Below, one piece after another: positions 30,409 through 40,908 of a stretch of 64,000 bases of DNA. Within the stretch, counting starts at the first letter, position 1; each line of letters opens with the position of its first letter. Made by a program: the position numbers and the translations under genes. This DNA is from Parietichytrium sp. I65-24A (taxonomy: Eukaryota > Sar > Bigyra > Thraustochytrida > Thraustochytriidae), in assembly GCA_012862575.1 (NCBI GenBank), contig BLSF01000027.1, positions 124,001 through 188,000 of the forward strand, given 5' to 3'. Under the pieces are notes generated by a model. It did not search any database, was not told the DNA's origin, and was given only the letters and a program-made list of their open reading frames with translations.

Positions 30409-32447
30409 TTTTGAGTGGGCCTCGAGGAGCGAATACGTTTCTTGCGCATTCACATTTGACAAGCCCCGCCGCTCGCCTCAGGTATTTCGCGCCAGATGTT
30501 TATTTTAAAAATCAGAAAGTAAGAAACGAAAACTGGAATGGAATCGAACATATCCCCGGTCCACTCTTGGATCGCACGTTACGAAGCAAATGAAAGTCGA
30601 GAGAAAAAGAAGAACTACCAAAGAGAGCAACCTTTCAATTTTTCCTTTTGAGTTTCTAAAAGATTTTTGAGCGGAACATTTTTGACAATCAGAAGATTTG
30701 ACTCTGGTGAACCGACACGTGACAATTGGACTGTGCATTCATGTAAGCGAACCTCGTGCGGCTCTGGCCTGGTTCGCTTCGAAAAAAAAGGAGGAGCCAG
30801 AATGCTTGCGTATTAGATGCAAACGGCATCACGGATTTGAAGCAGCTCAAGTAGCCGCCTCGTGAAAATTAATGAGTCAAGCAGGATTCGCCTTTAGAGC
30901 CTCCATAATCGAGAAGCAGAAGTGAAAATGTCTTCTTGTCATCTCAAGTCATTGCCCGCACGACACTGCACTCTCCATCCAACGAATTATTGCGGCATAC
31001 ACGTATATTCATTTATATTCCAGACGAACAGCGCTTGATTCTCTTGATTCGCGATATTCCCACTCGCTGTTCAACAACATTTTCTTGTTCTATCGCGCGG
31101 AGAGATCGGCAGATATGTGAAAACGAAACAGTGTTCACTCTTACCAGCACTTGGAAACGTGTGAGTGGATAATCCGCCAAGCAAGTCGGCAAAGTCTCGT
31201 GGTCGTACATGCAAGCCAGCGCATGGCGTAGAACTCGAGCGAGGGATTGCCGGACGCCTGCGAGGGATGATCAATCTCCTCACAGCGTCTAGACCCTCGC
31301 ACGGCGACAGAAATCTTGGTATCGCGTCTTGAGAGGCACAGCTCTAACTCTCGCCGACTTGTGAATCAAATACAGCGAGGCAGACAGACAGGCAGAAAGC
31401 GAGCGAGCGAGCGAGAGCGAGAAAGGGTAAGAGAAAAGAGAAAGAGGATGAGTAGCCAGTAGGCGTGTGCAAGGCGTAGTCACTGCAAAATGAGAAATCT
31501 CGCTCATTGCCCAGGCCATCGAAGAATCAAAACCTCAGCATCAAGGACAGCACAAAACCGATGTGTGAAAGGGAAGCAGCAGTGGGCAGCAACCTGGTCT
31601 AGCCAGCTCTTCAGGGTATGAATGAACTTTGACTTGTTTTATGTCAACTTTGCGAGATTTTCGAGAGCAAGTCGAGGACTTGACCAAAGCTACTCTGGCC
31701 CATACTAAGGAGCTCTAAAATCTTTCCTAACAATTCGCATGTGTGCACCGCTGTTGTCAGTTTCATTTCGTAGTCTTACTTACTCTTGTGGTCAAGACAT
31801 GTCAAGACTCCATTCACTATCACAAGTAGCAGTACATTTCGTGAGAAGACTCTGACAATGAATGCTTGACAATGAGACAAAAAATGGGTGCGATGCATTC
31901 GATGCTGAGTTTGTGAAAACTTAATTCATGGTGGAAAGCGTTTCACAGTCAATCAAGATGAGTCGACTGGGAGAACGGAGCACAAGTAACCAGCGCCAGC
32001 TGTCCGGGCCCTTACTTTCGACTCCACGCGCTGCAACTCCTGACGAGTGGAATGCAATGCATGTGCAGAGCAGAATCGAGGTCAGATTGACAAGTGCATC
32101 TCAAGAGGAGGGATTGCCAAAGCTCCCCGTCCCTCGGCAAGTTCACAGTCATCCGGGCGGAGGACTATTGCCAGCTATACATTACTGATAAGAGTGTGTG
32201 TGCGCGCCGGGATAAGGTGGACGTGTTGGAGCGGTGCGAAGATTGGGATCAAATTACTTAACAGTAAATACAGTTTGAAAGAGCAAGGTGGGTGAGGTAG
32301 CTGCGGCAAATCTCCATCTTGCGAATGGCAAGAGAGTGAGAGGCGCCAGATCTGATTCAAGCAAGCGAGGCTCGCAGCGTTTGTTGTTGAGTCGGCGAGG
32401 CAGACGTGGAGAGAAGCAGAGAGAGAGAGAGAGAGAGAGAGGAAGCG
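30409..32447. other. Region between two co-directional pseudoprotease genes
   Basis: About 2 kb. No coding frame is convincing. It holds GAGC repeats near 31404 and ends with a GA run in the leader of the next gene. Confidence 0.5.
32418..32442. repeat. (GA)n run in 5' leader
   Basis: An uninterrupted GA run lies 6 bases before the ATG of the downstream pseudoprotease. It is open in the same frame and would encode Arg-Glu repeats, but has no ATG of its own. Confidence 0.92.
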
Positions 32448-34022
32448 ATGCGCTGGGCAGCTGTGTTCGCTGCTGGCGTAGCGAGCGCCGCCGCGAAGAC
32501 ACGGGTAGCTGCTAGCTCAGATCGGGACCTCCTCGCTTATGCCAGCGATGTAAATTCTGATCCAGATTATGTTGTCGGGCTTTACTCGAATAAGCCAAAC
32601 GGCGACTTCTTTTGCTCTGCGACACTCATTTCGCCGACACATGTGCTTGCGAGCGTAGGTTGCGGAGAGATCAATGGCGACCAGCTTTACGCGGACGTTG
32701 GAAGCTCGGGGTCCATCGCTGTGATCTCCAAAGCAATCGATCCAAACAATCAGCTCGCCATTTACACTCTATACCAAGCGGTCGACAACGATGTATTACA
32801 GGTTATGGAAACTTCTCCATGCTCGATCTCGGGTACAGATATATATGCAGTTGGGTGGGCGACCACCGGTACTCCAGCGTGGGGCAGCATGGGGAATCTC
32901 AAGTACCAGAAAATAAGCAGTGATGAATATGAGTGCCTCGACGGGACTTTGAACATTGACGTACCTGCAATTTTGTCCGCCTCGTCGGAATGCGTTGGAG
33001 ATGTGGGAGGCCCCATCATCATGCTTGTGGGTAGCGAGCGAAGGTTGGTGGGCGTTATACCACCAAACACCGAGTGCGGAGGAGTTTACGGATATTCCAT
33101 CGATGCCCCTGCGATGACGAGCTATGCAGACTTTCTGTCTCCTTATTTGCCAACTTCCGCTCCGACTGAATCGCCGACATCCCCTACCAAAAAGCCGACC
33201 GAAAGTCCAACCAAGCAACCCACGAGTAAACCAACGAAAACCCCAACCAAGCAACCCACGAGTAAACCAACGAAAAATCCCACGCAAGAGCCAACGACGG
33301 CGAGCCCAACCCGTTTTCCAACGCGCGCTCCAACGACGGCGAATCCAACCCGCTCTCCGACCTCCTTTCCAACGTGGAAACCCACCAAAACTCCCACCGA
33401 GGAACCAACCCGCATTCCCACCGAGAAACCAACCCGCGCTCCTACATCGGCGATAACCGACAAGCCGACGGCCAATTCGCCGTCATCGTCTCCGACAGCC
33501 ACGCCTACTCGACTCTTCGCCGGCGACTCTTACGCTCCAACCATGAGCCCCACGCCAACCACCCCAGCAGGAGCCGAAATTCCAAGCGCGTCGCCCACGC
33601 TTTCTACCGACAGCCTCGACTCGGATGGTGCCGGTGACAATGACAGCGACAGCGACAATGCCGGCGTTGCATACGGAGTCGGGCTCGGCGTGACTGGCGC
33701 GGTTCTCGCCGCAGCATTCGCCTTTATCGTGCTTCGCTCGAGGCAGAGCACGCGCGGGGCCAATAACTGGACGGCCATGGGTTCCGAGCACGACTCTGAC
33801 GCCAGCGGCGTTGGAGCCCCGCCGTTCGCGGCTTCCAATAGCAACCCGACCTCGGCAGGGCCGGCTCCAGTGGCGCAAGCTATGGGCTCTGGAGCCCGCC
33901 AGATTCGGCCGCCGCAGACACTGGCTGCCCGCGCCGGTCTGCCGCCGTCAGCAACGCCGCCGCCTAGCAACAAGGCCACGCTGCCAATCATGTTTACCAA
34001 ACGAATCTCGCACATTGTGTGA
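32448..34022 (+). CDS. Membrane-anchored trypsin-fold pseudoprotease, Pro/Thr/Lys stalk
   Basis: The product is 524 residues. I chose the ATG at 32448 because a signal peptide starts there (MRWAAVFAAGVASAAA). The S1-type domain is clear but dead: FFCSATLISPTHVLASVGC has Gly71 where the catalytic His should be, NQLAIY replaces NDIALL at the Asp, and GDVGGP has Val186 in place of the nucleophilic Ser. Residues about 235-365 form a stalk of KPT/SPT-type repeats, like PTxxPT stalks of other algal and stramenopile surface proteins. A transmembrane helix (GVGLGVTGAVLAAAFAFIVL) follows. The cytoplasmic tail carries RQIRPPQTLAARAG and ends TKRISHIV. All three catalytic residues are replaced within otherwise well-kept motifs, which argues for purposeful loss. 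The stop lies 446 bases before the lipase start. Confidence 0.82.
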   Translation: MRWAAVFAAGVASAAAKTRVAASSDRDLLAYASDVNSDPDYVVGLYSNKPNGDFFCSATLISPTHVLASVGCGEINGDQLYADVGSSGSIAVISKAIDPNNQLAIYTLYQAVDNDVLQVMETSPCSISGTDIYAVGWATTGTPAWGSMGNLKYQKISSDEYECLDGTLNIDVPAILSASSECVGDVGGPIIMLVGSERRLVGVIPPNTECGGVYGYSIDAPAMTSYADFLSPYLPTSAPTESPTSPTKKPTESPTKQPTSKPTKTPTKQPTSKPTKNPTQEPTTASPTRFPTRAPTTANPTRSPTSFPTWKPTKTPTEEPTRIPTEKPTRAPTSAITDKPTANSPSSSPTATPTRLFAGDSYAPTMSPTPTTPAGAEIPSASPTLSTDSLDSDGAGDNDSDSDNAGVAYGVGLGVTGAVLAAAFAFIVLRSRQSTRGANNWTAMGSEHDSDASGVGAPPFAASNSNPTSAGPAPVAQAMGSGARQIRPPQTLAARAGLPPSATPPPSNKATLPIMFTKRISHIV

Positions 34023-34468
34023 GATTCGTCAACAACCATCCTGTGTCCAGTACGATAGAAGTATCATCCTATGTTTTGCTTTGCCTTTGCCTTTGCCTTC
34101 GTTGTCTCTCTTCGTCTCTGGACCTCTGGACCTCTGGACCTCTGAATATCTATCTCTCCATCCCTTGGCCGTCAAGCCTCCAAGTTCCGCACATCCCACA
34201 TCCCACATCCACATTCGCCTCAACCGCCGAAGAGTCTCTTCCCCACGCGACTGCGTATTGCGCACCGTCCGTAGATCTTTCCGCAGAGCCAAGTCGAGCA
34301 AACAAACAGATGGGCGGATGCATCGAGGTTTGCATTAGTTGCATTCATGCTCCACTTCCAAAAACAACCGTGCCCAGCCAAACCTCCCAACTCCAAACTT
34401 CCAAAACTCCAAACCCTCCAACCACATTCATCATCATCATCATCATCAGTGGCGCAACAACAACCGCA
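34023..34468. other. Lipase upstream region
   Basis: About 450 bases between two co-directional genes. The frame of the lipase is open throughout, with an alternative in-frame ATG at 34310. A CAT run (about 34424-34449) lies just before the preferred start. Confidence 0.5.
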
Positions 34469-34559
34469 ATGTTCCTCTCCATCGCGCGTCCCTCCGCCAT
34501 TCTCTGCGCCACTCTCCTCACATCATCTCTCTCTCTCCTTCTCGCTCTCCTCCTCTCAA

Positions 34560-34591
<32 letters not shown>

Positions 34592-37252
34592 GCAGTCCCC
34601 CTCTCATCCGCGCGCGCTCGCCGCGCCACCGCCGCCCTCGCCGCCGCCCAGTCCGCCCGACTCCTACTCTACTCTCTAACCGCGGCCCTACAACTCCGCG
34701 CATCCCTGCGCGTACGCTCCGCGTATGCCGCGTACGTCGCGTACGTCTCAGGGAATAAGGTTGGGACTGGGATTGGGAGAGCGGGGACGGAGGAGGTGGG
34801 ACTGGCGCGAGGATGGGGGTCCGCGCACGCGATGGTGGGGTGGTGCGCGGTGACGGGAGCGGCGTGTTGGGCGGTGGAGGCGTGGCTGGTGGTGGTGTGG
34901 GCGGGGATACTCGCAGGAGATGGGCTAGGAAACGACTACGACGACATTGACGAGGACGACACGGGAGATGGACGACACGTGGAGAAGAGAATGGCGGTAG
35001 CGGCAGGAGCACTTGAGACCATGGCGCTGGCAGTGCGCGTGGTGGCGTCCAGCTCGCCGCTCAGATGGGACGCGCTGCTGGCCAAGTTGGCGCGGGAGAT
35101 GAATGAAAATAAGCGTGCTGATGATGGAGATGGAGATGGACATGGAGATGGAGATGGAGATGGAGATGGAGATGGAGATGGAGATGGAGATGGAGATGGA
35201 GATGGAGATGGAGATGGAGAAGACAAAGGGCGCGGGCTTGCCAACGTGCGCGAGAATGGAACTGAAGCTAGCTCAGGGAATGTCGACCTGCTTGAAGGTG
35301 GTGAGTGCCAAGGTCTTGAATACAGCGATGTCGATGCCGATGTCAATGTCAACGTGCCTGGGCTCAAAGCTGGCGATGAGGACGGCCAGGGTGGAGGAGG
35401 CGGCGATGTGAATGGCCGAGACTGGGATCTCGCGCTCCATGGCCTGTGGCGAACCCACCATCGCGCAAAACTGGCGGCCATAGTGAGGTATGTGTTGTGC
35501 TGCATGTACCGTAAGACAGGGTACATGACGGGCGAGCTGGCAAAGGAACCGGTGTGCCCGCCGGAATTTGAGCAGGACCAGGTTAGCGCTGCGTGCTCAG
35601 CGATGGCGTATCTGCTCAGCTACAGGGCGCAGCGCGTGGCGACCTACGAGATGCTTGGAATGCTTGGCGCGAGATTGTTCCGGGGCGAAAACGATCCGCA
35701 GAATGGCCACTCGGACACGGCTGCGAATGGCAGTGACAACGGCAATTCTGCAAATGCAAACAACAATTTAGATCGCAACGGCAGCGAGTTGACCCGGTGG
35801 CAGGAAGCGGCGCTGCGAAAGGCGGTGGACATGAATCGGTACGCTATCGCAGTGTACACGGGGTGGCTGCTGGACGTCCAAAGGTACTCACCGCTGTGCT
35901 GTCTTTGCGGCTGGCTGTTCACCAGCGTGTCGGCGCAAGGATCTGGTAGGGCGCTTTCAGGAGACTCGTCTAGCGCGTCGGAGACGTCGCTGAAGGGCGA
36001 CAACCTGTTTGCCACCAACACTCGTCGCATTAGGCGGTATCTGCAGGAGAAGGACACCGTGATACATTCTGGTGAAGTGAATCGCGGCGCTTGTCATGTG
36101 ACTTACTGCCTGCTCTCGCGTCCTCTGCGGGCATCGCTCGAGAGCGACACCCGCGAAGTGATACTTGCTATACGCGGCACGCAAGACATCTTTGATGTGC
36201 TTACGGACCTCTTCTTGTTCCCGACACCGCTGCGTGGAGAAGATCTGGGGATGGAGAGCGCTGACGCCGCGGGCTCGGGCGACTTTGGGCAAGCGCACAT
36301 GGGCGTGCTGCTCTGCGCGCGGTCGCTCTTCGCCGCGGTCCGCGACGAGCTGGATCGAATGATTCAGGCTGTGGAGGGCAGGACCGATTCTGAGAATGCC
36401 ACCAGATTGCAGATCAACGTTGTGGGCCATTCGCTAGGTGGATCCGTCGCGGCACTGGTTTCGCTCATGTTGCAGCCTCTCTCTAGAAAGCGAAACGTAA
36501 ATGTGACCGCCTTCGGGTACCAGCCGCTGCCGATTTTGGACAGACGAGCACTTGCGCTCTCATTGGCCAAGTACCCGCATGCGGTGGTAAGCCTGCCATT
36601 TAACGACGACATTGTCAGCAGATTGTCGCTGTACCGACTCTACCGCCTTCGGCAGGACATTCTCAGATCCGAAGCAAGCCGTCCTAAAAGGTCTCTTTGC
36701 ACCAAGTTCTCGCTCTTGATATCAAGTGCAAAGTTTTGGTGTTACATGACCTACCAATGCCTCTATCACGGCAGGAAGAGCATCAATACCACCGAAGTGG
36801 TGGGGCGAGCGCGGCGTGTCCGGTTCGACCAACTTGCCGGTTCGGACGGTATAGACCAAGACGAAGGAGCCACCAGTGCCCCAAGTCCCACGGACGTTGC
36901 GGAAGAAGACCATGATGAGGACCATCTTGGCCCGGAATTTGGCGGCCAAAGATGCCCCAACCTCTACATCGCTGGAAAGGTCATCCACATCAAGAAGATT
37001 GATGGCGAATACAGTGCTGTGGTGTCTGATAATCAGTCGGCAGCTTTAAGGGATATTGTCCTTTCTAGCGAGATGTTCGTGGACCATATGCCTTGGCGGT
37101 TAGGGGCTGCGCTGGCCAAATTATCCAAAGCAGGGTTCGAGCCGGTCTACACAAGCCCGTTCCAGGCCAACCGGGCGGCCCGTGCTCGGCGTACAAAGGG
37201 TCCTCCGAGTGGTGACGCAAGCCCCTTGAAGCAAACTGTTGCAATCGTGTAA
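34469..37252 (+). CDS. Class 3 lipase, sn-1-specific diacylglycerol lipase-like membrane enzyme
   Basis: The preferred ATG at 34469 gives 927 residues and starts directly with a hydrophobic segment; an ATG at 34310 would add 53 residues. The N-terminal 150 residues contain two or three likely membrane segments, a poly-Ser run and a basic Ala-rich stretch. A long (Asp-Gly)n tract near 219-251 comes from a hexanucleotide repeat. The alpha/beta hydrolase part has EVILAIRGTQDIFDVLTDL, nucleophile Ser655 in VVGHSLGGS, the acid in FNDDIVSRLS (Asp713 or 714) and His873 in VDHMPW, with AGKVIHIKK between the last two. This order matches DAGL/class 3 lipases, which hydrolyse membrane diacylglycerol or related lipids. 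No introns are seen. Confidence 0.85.
34558..34590. repeat. (ATC)n microsatellite coding poly-Ser
   Basis: Roughly ten trinucleotide units read as TCA codons in the lipase frame and encode a serine run just after the first hydrophobic segment. Confidence 0.9.
35123..35220. repeat. (GATGGA)n hexanucleotide repeat in the lipase gene
   Basis: About sixteen GATGGA units, one altered to CATGGA, encode an Asp-Gly repeat in a hydrophilic loop. The long uninterrupted run suggests ongoing slippage; changes stay in frame because the unit is two codons. Confidence 0.95.
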
Positions 37253-37810
37253 TATCTTATGTTTTTTATAGTTATGTGATCTACAGCTTTATTTTTTTAT
37301 TTCCCTTTCTTTTCGGGCTCCTTGAACATTTTTCTCTTTCCTTTCCTCTCAACAAGTATGATTGAAAAGCACACAAAGGAAATCTCCTATGCACTTTTCC
37401 TGTTTTGATAATAAAAGTGTGACGGTTGGCGAAAGCCTTGCCACGCCAACGACCGAGCAGCGGAATGAAGAGAATTCGAGGCGAACAGAGAAAGACATGA
37501 GGATGGGGATGGAATATGTAACGGGGAGAGTCATAAAATGTTGATGACCTGATACAGACAGTTCTCACTTTTATCATGCGCGGAATTTTACTTCCACACA
37601 GGGCTTTCGTTATATAAAAGAAAGAGAGAGGAAAATAGCAAAGGGTTGCCACACGAGAGCAATGGGGTTTGTGACTATCTATCGTCGTGACAAGCTTAGC
37701 CTTCGAAAAGGGAGAGGGGAAAGCGGTTGCCATTCTTTCGCGTGAGCCGAAAGAAATATTGTTGATGTTGTTTGTTCATGAATGAAGAGAGATGAGCAGA
37801 GCAGACGCCA
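37253..37810. other. Convergent 3' region
   Basis: About 560 bases between the stops of the lipase and NDUFA12. No gene or striking repeat was seen. Confidence 0.5.
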
Positions 37811-38443
37811 TTAAGCTTTTCCGCTTTCTCGGTTCATCTTGCGGCGCTGCTCCAAGAACTTCTCCCATGGCTCGCGCTCTTTGTCTAGGTTCACAACAGG
37901 CTTGCGCGCGGTTGGTGCGCCACCCCAGGCCTCAATCTTTGGACCCATTTCTTTCCTCTCAGGGTGTTGCATGTGCCCAGGCTGGACGTAGAACTCGTTC
38001 TTGCCAGCCTTTCCAAAGTGGTGGTCAATGTTGAACCCGCGCTCGCGAGAGAGAGTTGGGTTGGTCCTCCATGGTAGACGGTGCTCCATATTGTAATGGT
38101 GATTCACTGGAGTATCTACACCTTCTGCAATCTTTGTGCCGGTTCTCTCTGGCACCTTTCCTGACACCGGCACCTTATCTGTGGTCTGATGCATCCATCC
38201 ATGCCAAGTTGGGCTGATCCACGAAGAATCTGTCAGACCATGAATGCTCACAAACGCAGGCTCCATCCATCTGTTTTGCCCCGTCGGGTACTCCAAGTTC
38301 TCGTAGTACTTGTTACCAAACTCATCCGAACCCTTGTACGTCCCAAACTTGATATCCTTAAACTGGTACAGTCTCTGCAATGTGCCTCTCCATCCGTACT
38401 CCTTTAACGCGCGCACATACTTCATCTTTGCCAGCATCTCCAT
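37811..38443 (-). CDS. NDUFA12: NADH:ubiquinone oxidoreductase accessory subunit NDUFA12 (B17.2)
   Basis: The product is 210 residues from an ATG. The signature regions are present in order: YGWRGTLQRLYQFKDIKFGT, then GNKYYENLEYPTGQNRWMEP, then SSWISPTWHGWMHQTTDKVP. NDUFA12 is a matrix-side accessory subunit of mitochondrial complex I and is needed late in assembly. The conserved core fills residues 5-115. The C-terminal 95 residues are longer than in animals (about 145 total) and carry a plant/algal-style HxxH-rich tail (PGHMQHPERK). As usual for this subunit, no cleavable presequence is evident. Confidence 0.93.
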   Translation of the reverse strand: MEMLAKMKYVRALKEYGWRGTLQRLYQFKDIKFGTYKGSDEFGNKYYENLEYPTGQNRWMEPAFVSIHGLTDSSWISPTWHGWMHQTTDKVPVSGKVPERTGTKIAEGVDTPVNHHYNMEHRLPWRTNPTLSRERGFNIDHHFGKAGKNEFYVQPGHMQHPERKEMGPKIEAWGGAPTARKPVVNLDKEREPWEKFLEQRRKMNRESGKA

Positions 38444-39304
38444 CTTTCCCCAACCTCCGATCCCTTAGGCCAACTCTATCGATCCCCTGGGACGCTTACA
38501 CTTTGCCTCGCTCTCCCGCCGTAGCACTCGCTGCGCACCTTCTAATCTTCTAACGGTAATGATACCTAATTTCGTGCTACCCGGTATTATTCTGCGATGC
38601 GCGAGGACACTTTTTCTGTGAGTGTGTTTTCTTTTCCTCTTCTCGCTCGCCAAGCAACCTAGGGCAGACGACCTCGATAACCTAACCGAAAGTAACCTTT
38701 TCCCATGTTTTAAGACCTGCTCCTCGCGGCGTTAAGAATAGTTTACTCATTCGCTACCTAGCTCAATGCGAAGGTTTAAGCTGGGTGATGCTATGAGAGC
38801 GACTATTAGGTTGCTTAGGGAGTACGGTAAGATATGAGTGCGGAACGAATTTGCGTGCAGGTGAAGGAGGGGTGCTAGAGAATGCTAGGCATATCTACAG
38901 ATGCTAAGGACGGGAAGAACCGGGACCTCGTAACGGAGGAGACATTTGCGACGTGATTTACTCGACTTATTACGTCACAGTGACGGACTCGTGACGTGGC
39001 AACCTGGGTGGTCCCTGGTTGACACGAGTTGACAGTGAAAGAGATTGTGCAACAATTGGTTTTGCGAGCGAACGCGAAGGATAAGGAAGTCCTTTGAGAA
39101 ATTTCTTCGTTCGAACAAACACAATAAGACAGAAGTTTGGAGACGAGGCGGGCTTTTGACTTGTGCATTTTGAAATTCGAAACTTGGACGTACAAAGACT
39201 TGCTTACCTGGCTGGTACCCGCACTCAAGCGATCGAAACAAGCTCGAGAGAAGTCGTTCTTCTGAATTCTGAAGAATAGTTGTTTGGAAGTGGACTCGGC
39301 GAAA
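38444..39304. other. Divergent region between NDUFA12 and TrmH
   Basis: About 860 bases between divergent starts. No coding frame is supported. It should contain both promoters. Confidence 0.5.
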
Positions 39305-40033
39305 ATGGTCGGAAGAAGTGAGTTGATGAGGGCAATGTTCAGACGGAGGCAGTGGGACTTGACTGTGCTTGCGGACAGAGTGTCAAATTTGCACAATGTG
39401 GGAGCCATCGTGAGAACTGCAGAGGCCGTCGGTTGCGCTGACGTTCACTTTGTCAAAGATGTTGGCGACAAGGCCAAGAATGCTTCGATGAAGAAGTTTC
39501 TCGGGACTTCCAAAGGAAGCAATCGGTGGGTTTCTCTCCATTCCCATGACTCATTCACAGACGCTCTTCCAGGCTTTAAAGAACAAGGGATGCAGCTTTT
39601 GGCAGCAGACCTGAACCCGGACGCAGTCAACTTTCGTGAGATTGATTACACGGTTCCCACCTGCATCGTCGTTGGAAAGGAGACCACGGGTGTGTCGGAC
39701 GTGGTGCTCGAGCATGCGGACAAGGTTGTCTACATTCCAATCCTCGGCATGGTGGAGAGTCTCAACGTGTCCGTCGCAAGTGCTCTCATCCTCTACGAAG
39801 CGCAGCGACAAAGAGAATCTGCAGGCATGTACGATCGCAGTGACCTTGACGACGATGCCGTGGACAGACTCATTCTGTCGAAAATGCACCCGGCAGTATA
39901 CAGCTTCTGTCTCAAGCACGAAATTCCTTTCCCAACAGTAGATGTCGATGGTGCCATTGTTGGTGAAGCATTTTACAACGCTCGTCGTGAGATTCTCGCT
40001 TCAGGTGTTGCTCCGCCACCAGACTCACCCTAA
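39305..40033 (+). CDS. TrmH-type tRNA 2'-O-methyltransferase (SpoU/SPOUT family)
   Basis: The product is 242 residues from the first in-frame ATG. All three SPOUT motifs are present: motif 1 NVGAIVRTAEAVG with N31 and the catalytic R37, motif 2 TCIVVGKETTG with E126, and motif 3 IPILGMVESLNVSVASALIL with N154. The order DLTV-HNVGAIVRTAEAVG-REIDYT-PTCI-SLNVSVASALILYEAQRQR closely follows bacterial TrmH (tRNA Gm18 methyltransferase), including a C-terminal lysine/histidine region. Bacterial TrmH is about 230 residues, so length agrees. There is no clear transit peptide. The likely reaction is AdoMet-dependent ribose methylation of G18 in tRNA. The strong bacterial likeness suggests acquisition from a bacterium or an organelle ancestor. 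Confidence 0.9.
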   Translation: MVGRSELMRAMFRRRQWDLTVLADRVSNLHNVGAIVRTAEAVGCADVHFVKDVGDKAKNASMKKFLGTSKGSNRWVSLHSHDSFTDALPGFKEQGMQLLAADLNPDAVNFREIDYTVPTCIVVGKETTGVSDVVLEHADKVVYIPILGMVESLNVSVASALILYEAQRQRESAGMYDRSDLDDDAVDRLILSKMHPAVYSFCLKHEIPFPTVDVDGAIVGEAFYNARREILASGVAPPPDSP

Positions 40034-40908
40034 AACCCTCAAGCTCAGATCAGGATCCACCAATACAGCGAGCCAGCCATCGCGTTCTCAGCTAAAAAGC
40101 TCCCGAAGCCACGATGGAAAATGATGCTAACGTTCTAAAGAGTGCACACGTCTCGATGCAAATATCGCGGAGAAGCTCGCGCAGGGATCTCTTCGCTAAT
40201 CCCGCACGTCAACCATGAGAATAGACTGACCACTGACCATGCCTCCCCTCCTACTCTAACCTTTGCTACGCCAATAGCTATTCCCTTTGTCAGACAAGCA
40301 AAGCCTCTTGCGGGGGTGTACGCAAGATCTCGAGGACAGCTGCATCGCAAAGCACAGCAAGTTCCATCGCAAAACATTGTGGTACCCCTGCGTACTACAG
40401 CAGTTTGGTGTGCAGTTGTTTTGTATTGGAGGCGGCTTGGACAACTCTTGGTGAATGTGATCTTGTTAAAAAGTCTTGTACTGAGTACCAACAAACTCTC
40501 ACAGGAACAAGCCCATGAAAAGGAACGAATTGGCCTTGTAGGACTTGTAATTTGGTGAAGGTATCTGGAGCAGATACTGAAAGGACTGACACGGGGAGTT
40601 TCTTACAGCTGATTCCAATTTGACGTTTGCCGTTGGTAGAATCCGTCTGGGTGCTAAACACCCTGTGCGACGGGTTTGAAAAAGGGTGTGGTAACTTTGT
40701 TCAATCTCTACGCAAAGCTCGACGGTCTGGAAGCTCTGAGTTATTAGACTTTTGCCAACTTGTTGACCAGATCCTGTGTGTCAACTGGGAGTGCTGATGT
40801 TCTTGAGCACACGCGGCTGTCAATCAGAAAACTAGCTGCTGCTTGTGCCTTCAAGACTCAAACTATTCCCCAAATCCTCTTTAGCAATTCCTAACTCACA
40901 ACTTGAAT
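40034..40908. other. Intergenic region after TrmH
   Basis: About 870 bases between two co-directional genes. No supported coding frame or strong repeat was seen. Confidence 0.5.

Noticed and set aside
34518-35526. Minus-strand frames rich in Pro/Ser and (SPSP)n
   Set aside because: They are produced by the antisense of the lipase Asp-Gly and Ser repeats.
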